This document shows positions 42,475-49,877 of a stretch of DNA of 64,000 nucleotides, piece after piece. This stretch comes from Bhargavaea ullalensis (GTDB lineage: Bacteria; Bacillota; Bacilli; Bacillales_A; Planococcaceae), in assembly GCF_040545425.1 (NCBI RefSeq), contig NZ_JBEPLW010000014.1, one strand, 5' to 3'. Made by a program: the position numbers and the translations under genes. Under the pieces are notes generated by a model. It ran no database searches. It was not told the DNA's origin and worked only from the letters and a program-made list of their open reading frames with translations. The stretch's first letter is position 1, and the number at the start of each line of letters is the position of its first letter.

Positions 42475-42667
42475 GCATTCATTAGGAAAGCCGCATTGCC
42501 GTAGGAAATTAAAAAGTTTAAAACCGTCACTCCACTAAGTGGGTGTCGCGGGGATGTTCCTGCCCGTCTCCGGATAAATCCGGAGCCTATCATTCCGATC
42601 CCGTTTTAAACTCCCTATTTCAGCTCAAAGGTTAAACTTTATAATCGATACGGGCAACGCAGCCTGT
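42475..42667 (-). ncRNA. ssrS: Probable 6S RNA (about 193 nt)
   Basis: Read on the minus strand, a transcript from the 42674-42702 promoter to the 42440-42471 terminator folds as a rod. The closing stem pairs 42649-42663 with 42490-42503 (GCTGCGTTGCC with GGCAATGCGGC). A second stem pairs AAAGTTTAA with TTAAACTTT. A large central bubble follows, with a small CCAC/GTGG hairpin on its 3' side. The apical part contains CGGGAT/ATCCC and the perfect hairpin CTCCGGAT/ATCCGGAG. Length, closing stem and asymmetric bubble with a 3' hairpin are 6S features. No sequence match could be checked; a ypsA leader is the alternative. Confidence 0.55.
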
Positions 42668-42673
42668 ATTAAG

Positions 42674-42702
42674 AGTATAGATCATCGGGCCGCCGGATGC
42701 AA
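42674..42702 (-). promoter_or_regulatory. Promoter of the 6S-like RNA
   Basis: On the minus strand TTGCAT (42702-42697), 17 bases and TATACT (42679-42674). Start predicted near 42667. Confidence 0.7.
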
Positions 42703-42797
42703 TGGGAATGCCTGGATTTATTTTCGGGATTCTGTTGCCGGTCCGGAAATCGCATACATGTTATAATGAAGGCAACAAGAAAGTCGAGGTGGACGGG

Positions 42798-43463
42798 TTG
42801 TTCAAGTCGGTACGATTCTATACAAACCGGTTGGCCGCAATGCGGCGTTTTTACGGAAATATTTTGGAACTTGAGATTTCGGAGCGGCTGGAAGACAGCT
42901 TCACGGTCAAAATCGGCGGGACGGATGTCACATTTGTCGCGTCCGAGCGTCCGTCCTTTTATCATTTCGCAATCAATATTCCGGGCAATCAATTCACGAT
43001 GCTGAAATACTGGGTGAAGGACCGGGTGCCGCTCAACTGGGACGGCGGGGTTGACGAAGTGTATTTCCGGAGTTTTGACGCGGACTCCATGTATTTTGAA
43101 GATCCATCGGGAAATATCGTCGAGCTGATCGGCCGGAGAAAGAAAGACCTGTTCGGAGATGTGTCCAGGGCTTCGTTCCTGAACATCAGCGAGGTCGGGG
43201 TCGTTCCCCAAGATGTCGTGAAGGCGGGAACGGAGTTGCAGAAGGCAGGCATTCCCCTCAGGGGCGGCACAGACGTCGATCCGGACAGCCTGAACTTCCT
43301 CGGCCGCGGCGAGACCTTTTTTGTGCTCGTGCCAGAAGGGCGCCGCTGGTATTTCTCCAAAAGGACATCCGAAATCCATCCGCTTGAAGCCTTGCTGGAC
43401 GACGGGCTTTTGGTCCGCCTGGACGAAGCAGGGGAATTGGCCGTGTCCGACACGGAAGATTGA
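42798..43463 (+). CDS. Glyoxalase/VOC superfamily protein
   Basis: A 221-residue protein with two consecutive beta-alpha-beta-beta-beta VOC modules in its first 120 residues (FKSVRFYTNRLAAMRRFYG, then DEVYFRSFDADSMYFEDPSGNIVELIGRR) and a C-terminal extension of about 90 residues. The DPxGNxxEL motif carries the usual glutamate metal ligand, so it may be a dioxygenase or lyase; substrate unknown. The start is TTG 42798 behind GAGGTGG; the frame is open upstream but overlaps the promoter of the divergent RNA. An extended -10 (TGTTATAAT) lies at 42759-42767. Confidence 0.82.
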   Translation: MFKSVRFYTNRLAAMRRFYGNILELEISERLEDSFTVKIGGTDVTFVASERPSFYHFAINIPGNQFTMLKYWVKDRVPLNWDGGVDEVYFRSFDADSMYFEDPSGNIVELIGRRKKDLFGDVSRASFLNISEVGVVPQDVVKAGTELQKAGIPLRGGTDVDPDSLNFLGRGETFFVLVPEGRRWYFSKRTSEIHPLEALLDDGLLVRLDEAGELAVSDTED

Positions 43464-43493
43464 AGGTTTGACTGAAAGGTTGAGTGACATACT

Positions 43494-43649
43494 GTGGCAA
43501 GTCTGTTTGGGTTGTTTAAGAAGAAATGTGTGATCTGTCACCGGAAGACGTCGATGCTCCGACCTTATCGGAACGTCGGGGGTAAAACGGTGCTTGTCTG
43601 TCCGGCTTGTGCGGAATACGCGGAACGCCGTGCTTACCGGCGAGCCTAA
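43494..43649 (+). CDS. Small zinc-ribbon protein (51 aa)
   Basis: A short open frame GTG 43494 to TAA 43649 encodes 51 basic residues with two knuckles, CVICHRKTS near residue 12 and VCPACAEYAERRA near residue 36, a typical four-cysteine zinc ribbon. Base composition and codon use match the neighbours. It has a distant AAAGG site (about 13 bases). It lies 30 bases after the VOC gene and its end overlaps the annotated upstream extension of fnr in another frame. Function unknown; nucleic-acid binding is possible. Confidence 0.65.
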   Translation: MASLFGLFKKKCVICHRKTSMLRPYRNVGGKTVLVCPACAEYAERRAYRRA

Positions 43650-44368
43650 AAGGAAACGGGGAGGGGTTCGGTACGGAACAAAAACGTCAGGCGGAAGCCG
43701 GCCTGAAGGGACTGCTTCAAGCAAGCAGCGGCAGACAATTCATCAGGAAAGGTGAGTACCTTTTCCGGGAGGGGGAGCCGGCGGATGCGCTTTACTATGT
43801 GGACGGCGGGAAGATCCGCGTCGGAAAAGTGACGCCGGACGGAAGGGAACTGACATTCCGTCTTTGCGGAGCCGGTGACTTTATCGGTGAAGTGATGCCC
43901 TACTGCTCTCCGAGTGCCTACACGGTCGAAGCGAAGGCAACCGATGACACGCGGGTGGCGGTCATCCCGAAAGAGCCACTCGAGGAGCTGCTGTATCTGA
44001 ACCCGGACCTGGCCGTCGCTTATATGCGCTGGACAGGTGTGCTGCATCAGCGGACCCAGTCCAAGTTCCGTGACCTGATCCTGCACGGGAAGAAAGGGGC
44101 ACTTTATTCGACACTGATCAGGATGTCGAACAGCTACGGGATCCCGCAAAGCGACGGCAGTGTCCTGCTTAACATTGAACTGACGAACCAGGAACTGGCC
44201 AATTATTGCGGGATGGCGAGGGAAGTGGCCAACCGGATGCTGGCCGCGCTAAAGAAAGACGAAAAGATCGCAATGGAAGACGGAAAAATCGTCTTGCTCG
44301 ATGTTTCTTATCTCCGCCGGGAAATCCACTGTGAAAACTGTCCTTCTGAAATCTGTAATATCGAGTGA
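43607..44368 (+). CDS. fnr: Oxygen-sensing Crp/Fnr family regulator Fnr
   Basis: A Crp/Fnr regulator closely resembling B. subtilis Fnr: cNMP-type domain (FREGEPADALYYVDGGKIRVG), the segment RDLILHGKKGALYSTLIRMS, HTH NQELANYCGMAREVANRM, and the C-terminal [4Fe-4S] site CENCPSEICNIE with the C-x2-C-x4-C spacing of the Bacillus protein. It should activate genes when oxygen is low. The start is unclear. The frame opens at TTG 43607 with no ribosome site, while a strong GGGGAGGGG (43658-43666) is followed only by ACG at 43673 (231 aa, the normal length). An Fnr box precedes the oxidase operon 700 bases downstream. Confidence 0.92.
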   Translation: MCGIRGTPCLPASLKGNGEGFGTEQKRQAEAGLKGLLQASSGRQFIRKGEYLFREGEPADALYYVDGGKIRVGKVTPDGRELTFRLCGAGDFIGEVMPYCSPSAYTVEAKATDDTRVAVIPKEPLEELLYLNPDLAVAYMRWTGVLHQRTQSKFRDLILHGKKGALYSTLIRMSNSYGIPQSDGSVLLNIELTNQELANYCGMAREVANRMLAALKKDEKIAMEDGKIVLLDVSYLRREIHCENCPSEICNIE

Positions 44369-44401
44369 GGCGGCCCGCCAAAACGGCGGCCACTGAAAGA
44401 G

Positions 44402-44430
44402 AGCCAACACGGACTTGTGTTGGCTTTTTT
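44402..44430 (+). terminator. Terminator after fnr
   Basis: Perfect 9-bp stem AGCCAACAC (44402-44410) with 44417-44425, then TTTTT. Confidence 0.9.
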
Positions 44431-44501
44431 CACGTCCAGAGACCATCTCTAATGGGAGCGTGTTCTGCGCGCTTCGCAAAAGTCATCCCGTTGCGGTTGC
44501 T

Positions 44502-44945
44502 ATCCCGACATTAATAGCGTGTATCCCGACATTCGCAGTGCCTACCCCGACATTCGGCGCCGCAATCCCGACATTCGCCCCGCCACAATTCCTATCCCGA
44601 CATTCACAGCGTGTATCCCGACATTCGCAGTGCCTATCCCGACATTCGGCGCCGCAATCCCGACATTCGCCCCGCCACGATTTCTATCCCGACATTCACA
44701 GCGTGTATCCCGACATTCACGGTTCCTATCCCGACATTCGGCGCCGCAATCCCGACATTCGCCCCGCCACGGTTCCTATCCCGACATTCACAGCGTGTAT
44801 CCCGACATTCACGGTTCCTATCCCGACATTCGGCGCCGCAATCCCGAGATTCGCCCCGCCACGGTTTCTATCCCGACATTCACAGCGTGTATCCCGACAT
44901 TCATGGTGCCTATCCCGACAATCGGCGCCGCAATCCCGACATTCG
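44502..44945. repeat. Twenty-core repeat array ATCCCGACATTC, 21-bp pitch in 92-bp units
   Basis: The core ATCCCGACATTC occurs 20 times (a few with one or two changes). Cores start at 44502, 44523, 44544 and 44565, and the same four-core pattern restarts at 44594, 44686, 44778 and 44870. Within a group the pitch is exactly 21 bp; between groups it is 29 bp, so the higher-order unit is 92 bp. Spacers are specific to position (AGCGTGT, GGCGCCGCA, GCCCCGCCAC). Open frames through the array are 21-bp artefacts encoding PTF/PDI or NVGI runs. It lies between the fnr terminator and the ba3 oxidase promoter. A second array at 62605 has the same core. Confidence 0.95.
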
Positions 44946-45045
44946 GCGTCTCTTCTTCTGCCATTGACTTTTCAACCCCCGACAAAACCGGCGGGTTTAT
45001 TTTTTGTCTATTTTTCAACAGAAAAACTGATTTCTTTGAAAAAGG

Positions 45046-45088
45046 TGTGATAAAAATCACAGTGTCAGGGTATAGGCAAATTTAAGAT
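45046..45088 (+). promoter_or_regulatory. Fnr box and -10 of the ba3 oxidase operon
   Basis: Perfect Fnr site TGTGA-N6-TCACA at 45046-45061 (spacer TAAAAA) and a -10 TAAGAT at 45083-45088. Start near 45095 places the box centre at about -41.5, the class II activator position. No -35 is seen, consistent with activator dependence. Confidence 0.82.
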
Positions 45089-45121
45089 AGAACTATAGAA
45101 AAACAGGACGGAGGGTTGACG

Positions 45122-45244
45122 ATGAAGAAAAATAAAAACCCGCATGACGCGGATTTGAGAGGGACATTGATCAGCGTGTTCATCGTCGGGTTCATCATCA
45201 TTGCGATGTGGGCCATCATTTACGGCATGTACGTCAAGCTATAA
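45122..45244 (+). CDS. cbaD: Cytochrome c oxidase subunit IIa (ba3 type)
   Basis: A 40-residue single-TM protein: charged N-terminus (MKKNKNPHDADLRGTL) then a hydrophobic helix (SVFIVGFIIIAMWAIIYG) and MYVKL. This is the form of the subunit IIa helix of ba3-type oxidases, which replaces the second TM missing in subunit II. ATG 45122 follows CGGAGGG. First gene of the operon, 18 bases before subunit II, downstream of the Fnr box. Confidence 0.85.
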   Translation: MKKNKNPHDADLRGTLISVFIVGFIIIAMWAIIYGMYVKL

Positions 45245-45262
45245 GGAAGGAGGAGAACCTCT

Positions 45263-45736
45263 ATGCATCTCCACAAATTTGAAAAAATCTGGCTGGCATT
45301 CGGCATCATTACACTTTTAGTTTTCCTCGGAATTGTCGGCGTCACGGCATTTGCACAGGGCCAGACTCCCGCCGGCGGTCTGGACATAATTGACCCGGAA
45401 AAAGTGGACACCACGGCTCCGTTTGATAAACCGGGTGTCCGGAAGATCAACGACAACACCTATGAAGTCGTCATAAAGGCGATGACCTACGGATATGAGC
45501 CGTCGGAAATCCAGGTTCCTGCCGGCAAGGAAATCATCTTCACCGTCACGAGCAAAGACGTTGTCCACAGCTTCACGATTCCCAACACGAAAGTGAACAT
45601 GATGGTCGTCCCGGGGCGGATCAGCCATAAAAGCTACACGTTTGAAAAGCCGGGCACTTATCTGACTCTCTGCAATGAATATTGCGGAACCGGTCACCAT
45701 TTCATGTACACGGAAATCGAGGTGGTTGAGGAATGA
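45263..45736 (+). CDS. cbaB: Cytochrome c oxidase subunit II (ba3 type, CuA)
   Basis: A 157-residue subunit II with one N-terminal TM (about residues 10-32) and a periplasmic-side cupredoxin domain. The CuA site is complete: histidine in DVVHSFTIP, then CNEYCGTGHHFMYTE with two cysteines, histidine and methionine. The single TM is typical of ba3 oxidases, complemented by subunit IIa. ATG 45263 follows AAGGAGGAG. Its stop overlaps the ATG of cbaA by four bases. Confidence 0.95.
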   Translation: MHLHKFEKIWLAFGIITLLVFLGIVGVTAFAQGQTPAGGLDIIDPEKVDTTAPFDKPGVRKINDNTYEVVIKAMTYGYEPSEIQVPAGKEIIFTVTSKDVVHSFTIPNTKVNMMVVPGRISHKSYTFEKPGTYLTLCNEYCGTGHHFMYTEIEVVEE

Positions 45737-47385
45737 TTGGAAACTCTGAACGAAAACTCGCTTTAAGCAATATCGCCGTGGCATACACTGCCTTCCTGAT
45801 CGGCACATTTTGCGGACTCATCCAGGTGTTCATGCGGAACGACCGGCTGGAATTGCCGGCCTGGCTCGATTATTACCAGGTCCTGACGGCGCACGGCGTG
45901 CTGCTCGCCCTTGTTTACACCACGTTCTTCATCTATGGGTTCCTGATTACGGGCATGAGCAAATCACTCGGGACCTTCGGGCCGAAAGTGCGCCTGTGGT
46001 CCTGGATCGGATTTTTTGTAACCTTGATCGGAACGGTCGGAGCGACAATTGAAATCATTTCCGGCCGTGCCAGCGTCCTGTATACGTTTTATGCGCCGCT
46101 GAAGGCAAGCGGCTGGTTCTACGTTGATCTCGCGCTTCTCATCATCGGCACCTGGATCATGAGTTTTGCGCTCATCGGCCACTACATGCAATGGCGCCGG
46201 AAAAATCCGGGCGTGCTGAGCCCGCTGTTCGCGTACATGACGATGGCGACATTCGCGCTCTGGATCATCAGCTGCCTCGGCGTTGTCGCCGCCGTCTTGT
46301 TCCAGTACATTCCTTGGGCATTCGGATTCGTCGATACGATCAACGTCGAGCTGAGCCGTTCGCTGTTCTGGTATTTCGGTCACCCGCTCGTTTATTTCTG
46401 GCTGCTGCCTGCCTATATGGCCTGGTATCTCGTCATTCCGAAGCTTGTCGGCACGAAGGTCTTCAGTGACTCGCTCGCCAGGCTGTCATTCCTGCTGTTC
46501 ATCTTGTTCTCGATCCCTGTCGGCTTCCACCACCAGCTGGGCGAGCCGGGTGTGTCTGACTTCTGGAAGTTCCTCCAGGTCACGCTCACATTCATGGTCG
46601 TCATCCCGACGCTCATGACGGCGTTCTCGCTGTTTGCCGTCTTTGAAACTTCCGGGCGGCAAAAAGGTGCCAAAGGACTCTTCGGATGGATCGGCAAACT
46701 GCCATGGAGCGATATCCGGTTCACCTCGATTTTCATCGCGATGGCGTTCTTCATTCCGGGCGGAGCCGGCGGCATCATCAACGCCAGCTTCCAGCTGAAC
46801 GAGTTCATCCACAATACGCTCTGGGTCGTCGGACACTTCCACATCACGGTCGGCACGCCGGTCGCGATGACATTCATGGGGATTTCGTTCTGGCTCATCC
46901 CGTATCTGACGGGCCGCACGCTCGGCAAAACGACCAAAAAATTGGCTTATGTCCAGATTGCTTCCTGGTCAATCGGCATGATCCTCATGTCGTCCGCACA
47001 GCACGTGCTCGGATTGCTCGGTGCGCCGCGCAGAACCCAGTACTCGCACTACAATGACAACCCAACCGTTCTCGGATGGTTTGACGGATTCTTCTCCAAC
47101 ACGGCGACGATCGCAATCGGCGGAACGATCTTGTTTTTCTCGGCGATGCTCCTGATCGTCATCGTGCTGCGGCTCTGGTTCGTGGAACCGCGTTCTCTGG
47201 AAAATGATCTGTATGCCGAATTCCCGATTGCGGAAAGCGATTCCTCGGCCACACCGAAGTGGCTGGAAAACTGGTGGATCTGGATCGGCATCGCGCTTGC
47301 GCTGATCATCATTGCCTATGCAATCCCGATCACCCACCTGATACAGGACGCACCTCCGGGGTCCAAAGGCTTTATCAACTGGTAA
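45733..47385 (+). CDS. cbaA: Cytochrome c oxidase subunit I (ba3 type, heme-copper)
   Basis: A 550-residue heme-copper oxidase catalytic subunit, reducing oxygen to water and moving charge across the membrane. About 13 TM helices. Histidine ligands are visible in LTAHGVLLAL (low-spin heme), YFGHPLVYFWLLPAY (CuB and the cross-linked tyrosine), GFHHQLGEPG (CuB) and WVVGHFHITVGTPVA (heme a3 and low-spin heme). The helix pattern is that of the high-affinity B-type (ba3) family rather than aa3. With the Fnr box upstream, use under low oxygen is inferred. Confidence 0.95.
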   Translation: MIGNSERKLALSNIAVAYTAFLIGTFCGLIQVFMRNDRLELPAWLDYYQVLTAHGVLLALVYTTFFIYGFLITGMSKSLGTFGPKVRLWSWIGFFVTLIGTVGATIEIISGRASVLYTFYAPLKASGWFYVDLALLIIGTWIMSFALIGHYMQWRRKNPGVLSPLFAYMTMATFALWIISCLGVVAAVLFQYIPWAFGFVDTINVELSRSLFWYFGHPLVYFWLLPAYMAWYLVIPKLVGTKVFSDSLARLSFLLFILFSIPVGFHHQLGEPGVSDFWKFLQVTLTFMVVIPTLMTAFSLFAVFETSGRQKGAKGLFGWIGKLPWSDIRFTSIFIAMAFFIPGGAGGIINASFQLNEFIHNTLWVVGHFHITVGTPVAMTFMGISFWLIPYLTGRTLGKTTKKLAYVQIASWSIGMILMSSAQHVLGLLGAPRRTQYSHYNDNPTVLGWFDGFFSNTATIAIGGTILFFSAMLLIVIVLRLWFVEPRSLENDLYAEFPIAESDSSATPKWLENWWIWIGIALALIIIAYAIPITHLIQDAPPGSKGFINW

Positions 47386-47399
47386 GGAGATGAGCGCAT

Positions 47400-47483
47400 A
47401 TGCTTCTGATGCTCGTGGCATTCATGATCGTCATGATCATTGTTATGGTGATCGCGATGGAAGTCGGATCTGAGAAAAAATAA
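47400..47483 (+). CDS. 27-residue single-TM peptide at the end of the ba3 operon
   Basis: ATG 47400 to TAA 47483 encodes a short, almost wholly hydrophobic helix (MLLMLVAFMIVMIIVMVIAM) with a charged tail (EVGSEKK). AAGGAG lies 10 bases upstream, 14 bases after the cbaA stop and before the operon terminator. Small hydrophobic accessory subunits are known in other terminal oxidases (CydX, CcoQ-like). An overlapping frame from ATG 47391 sits too close to the ribosome site. I do not recognise a family. Confidence 0.6.
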   Translation: MLLMLVAFMIVMIIVMVIAMEVGSEKK

Positions 47484-47510
47484 AGCCGGATGGCCAAGGC
47501 TGTCTGAATG

Positions 47511-47549
47511 AGAGCCAACACGGGTGTTTCCGGTGGTTGGCTCTTTTTG
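47511..47549 (+). terminator. Terminator of the ba3 operon
   Basis: AGAGCCAAC (47511-47519) pairs with GTTGGCTCT (47536-47544), then TTTT. Similar in sequence to the fnr terminator. Confidence 0.85.
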
Positions 47550-47570
47550 CTGTCGCGTTTTTCTGATCAG

Positions 47571-47599
47571 TTGAAATCTTTCCTTGCCAATGGTAAAAT
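47571..47599 (+). promoter_or_regulatory. SigA promoter of helD
   Basis: TTGAAA (47571-47576), 17 bases, TAAAAT (47594-47599) with TGG just before, an extended -10. Confidence 0.75.
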
Positions 47600-47647
47600 C
47601 CTTATTCTGTTTTGACGCTTTTTCGGCAGGGCAAAGGGGGAGCTTAA

Positions 47648-49876
47648 ATGTCGGCAGAAGATCACCCGGATTACGGGATGGAGTCGGAGCGGCTGGCTTA
47701 TACGAAAGAGTACATGGAGAAGCTGCTCGGCGAAACGCAGCGCGAAGAAGAGATTTCGAGGGAGAACATCCGCCAGGCGATCGGGAATGCGGAACACCTC
47801 GACTCAAGCCAGAGCTACATCAACGTTCTGACGAATGCGCGGTTTTTTGAAATGGCCGCCACGCAGCGGGAGGGTCTGGAGGCGATCCGGCAAAGTCCAT
47901 ACTTTGCACGGATTCATTTTAAAAAAGGGGAGGAGCCGGCGGAACTTCTTTATATCGGCAAGACTTCGCTGTTTCACCGGGAAACCCAGGAGCCCATCAT
48001 CGTCGATTGGCGTTCGCCGGTTGCGAATGTGTATTACGACGGACGGCTCGGAGAAGTCACATACGATGTGAACGGCGAGGAAAATGCCGGTCATTTATAC
48101 GCCAAGCGGCAGTATAAGATTGAAGAGGGGGAGCTCCTGGGCATCCGGGATGTCGACCTGACGACAAACGACGAACTTCTTCAGGAGGCGCTTGCCGGAA
48201 AAGCGGATGTCCGGCTGACGGAAATCGTTTCGACGATCCAGAAAGAGCAAAATGACATCATCCGGGCCAACCTCAAGCGACCGATCATCGTCCAGGGGGC
48301 TGCCGGGAGCGGCAAGACGACGATCGCCCTTCACCGGATTTCGTATTTTCTTTATACGCTCGGAGCGGATTTCCCGTCGGATAAGCTCATGATCCTGGCA
48401 CCGAGCCGGCTGTTCATCGGCTATATTGCGGATGTGCTGCCCGAGCTCGGCGTAGGCAAGATCAAACAGACGACGTTCACCGATTATGTGCTCGGTGCGA
48501 CCGGGCTGAAACTGAAGCTGTCCAATCCGGACGAAAAGCTGGCAATGCTTGCGGAAGGCCGGGAAGGAAGCGGATCTGCGACCGGAATCGCAAAGATGAA
48601 AGGGTCGCTCCAATACCGGAATCAGATGGACCGGTACGTCAAAATCATCGAGCGGGAAACGGCGGAACTGTTTGAGGATGTGTTCATCGAGAAGTACCGG
48701 ATCATCCGGAAAGAGCGCCTCCAGCGTCTGTTCATCAAAGAATTTTCTTATCTGCCGCTTCAAAAACGCCTGGAACGGATCCGGGCGATCTTGAAGACCG
48801 AGGTGAACAGAAAGCTAAAAGAGATCCTTGGCACTCTCGAAAAGAGGTACAATGAGGCCTTGGACAAGGCGCTGTTCGGCATCCGGGATGATGCCCGCCG
48901 GAAAGAAAAGACGACCCGGCTCATTGATGAGCGGGACGAACGGCTGCCGTCCATCCGCACGGAAGGAAAGAAGACGGTTTCAACTTATATGAAGCGCTTC
49001 AGGAAATATAATATAAAGACCTTGTATCGCCACTGGCTTTCCGACTCGTCGACACTCGAAAGGACCGCGGCGGAGTGGACGGATCCGGAGCGGCAGCGTT
49101 TTCTGAAAGCTCATGAAAAAGAACGGTGGGAAGTCGAGGACCTGGCGGCGCTTTACTACCTCCATTCCAAACTGAACGGGGTGGATGAGCGCTGGAAAAT
49201 GCGGGCGGTGTTCATCGACGAGGCGCAGGACTACAGTGCATTCCAGTTTGCCGCGCTCAAGGAAGGGCTTGGCACGGACATGTTCACAATTGTCGGGGAC
49301 CTGGCGCAGGGCATTCATTCCTACCGCTCGGTGACAAACTGGGAACCGGTCCTCGGATTATTCCCCCGCGCGGCTTATCGCACTCTCCAGAAAAGTTACC
49401 GGACGACAATCGAAATCATGGAAACGGCAAACCGGATGTTAAGGAAGATGAATCCGGACCTGCCGCTCGTGGAGCCGGTCGTCCGCCACGGACGGCCGCC
49501 TGTGCTTCATGCGGCAGCGTCGTTTGATCCGATGCAGATTCTCGGGATAGCGGAAGATATTCGGCAGCGCGGATTCCGCTCCGTGGCGCTGATCACAAAG
49601 ACGGCGAAAGAAGCCAAAAAGATGCACCGGATGCTGGCGGTTGAAAGCACCGAAGTCCGGTTGCTGGACGAGCAGTCGGAGCCGGAGCAGGACCGTCTAC
49701 TCGTTGTTCCGGGACATCTGGCGAAAGGCCTTGAGTTCGATGCGGTCATCGTGGCAGCGTTCGAGTTCCCGTTTGAAGAGCGGGAGATCGACCGGAAACT
49801 GCTATACGTGGCGATGACCCGCCCGATGCATGAGTTGCATCTGGTCGGTGATTTCGGACGGTTATTGGGGGATTGA
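47648..49876 (+). CDS. helD: HelD-like UvrD/SF1 helicase family protein
   Basis: A 742-residue protein close in length to B. subtilis HelD (774), which uses ATP to release stalled RNA polymerase from DNA. The N-terminal 80 residues form an antiparallel coiled coil. Walker A (GAAGSGKTTIALHR, near residue 217), Walker B (AVFIDEAQDYSAFQ), VGDLAQGIHSYRSV, QKSYRTTIEI and the C-terminal VAMTRPMHELHLVG motif are in SF1 order, split by a large HelD-specific insertion. ATG 47648 follows GGGGGAG. Monocistronic with its own promoter. Confidence 0.88.
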   Translation: MSAEDHPDYGMESERLAYTKEYMEKLLGETQREEEISRENIRQAIGNAEHLDSSQSYINVLTNARFFEMAATQREGLEAIRQSPYFARIHFKKGEEPAELLYIGKTSLFHRETQEPIIVDWRSPVANVYYDGRLGEVTYDVNGEENAGHLYAKRQYKIEEGELLGIRDVDLTTNDELLQEALAGKADVRLTEIVSTIQKEQNDIIRANLKRPIIVQGAAGSGKTTIALHRISYFLYTLGADFPSDKLMILAPSRLFIGYIADVLPELGVGKIKQTTFTDYVLGATGLKLKLSNPDEKLAMLAEGREGSGSATGIAKMKGSLQYRNQMDRYVKIIERETAELFEDVFIEKYRIIRKERLQRLFIKEFSYLPLQKRLERIRAILKTEVNRKLKEILGTLEKRYNEALDKALFGIRDDARRKEKTTRLIDERDERLPSIRTEGKKTVSTYMKRFRKYNIKTLYRHWLSDSSTLERTAAEWTDPERQRFLKAHEKERWEVEDLAALYYLHSKLNGVDERWKMRAVFIDEAQDYSAFQFAALKEGLGTDMFTIVGDLAQGIHSYRSVTNWEPVLGLFPRAAYRTLQKSYRTTIEIMETANRMLRKMNPDLPLVEPVVRHGRPPVLHAAASFDPMQILGIAEDIRQRGFRSVALITKTAKEAKKMHRMLAVESTEVRLLDEQSEPEQDRLLVVPGHLAKGLEFDAVIVAAFEFPFEEREIDRKLLYVAMTRPMHELHLVGDFGRLLGD

Positions 49877-49877
49877 A

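Noticed and set aside
42475..42667. RNase P RNA (rnpB), which neighbours ypsA-gpsB in B. subtilis
   Set aside because: It is only about 190 nt, upstream rather than downstream of ypsA, and lacks the GAGGAAAGTCC-type core.
44502..44945. CRISPR array
   Set aside because: Cores are only 12 bp, spacers are themselves repeated between units, and no cas genes are present.
44415..45085. Long open frames through the repeat array encoding PTF/PDI or NVGI repeats
   Set aside because: A 21-bp period keeps frames open automatically, several frames and both strands are open at once, there is no ribosome site, and the 92-bp unit shifts frame from unit to unit.
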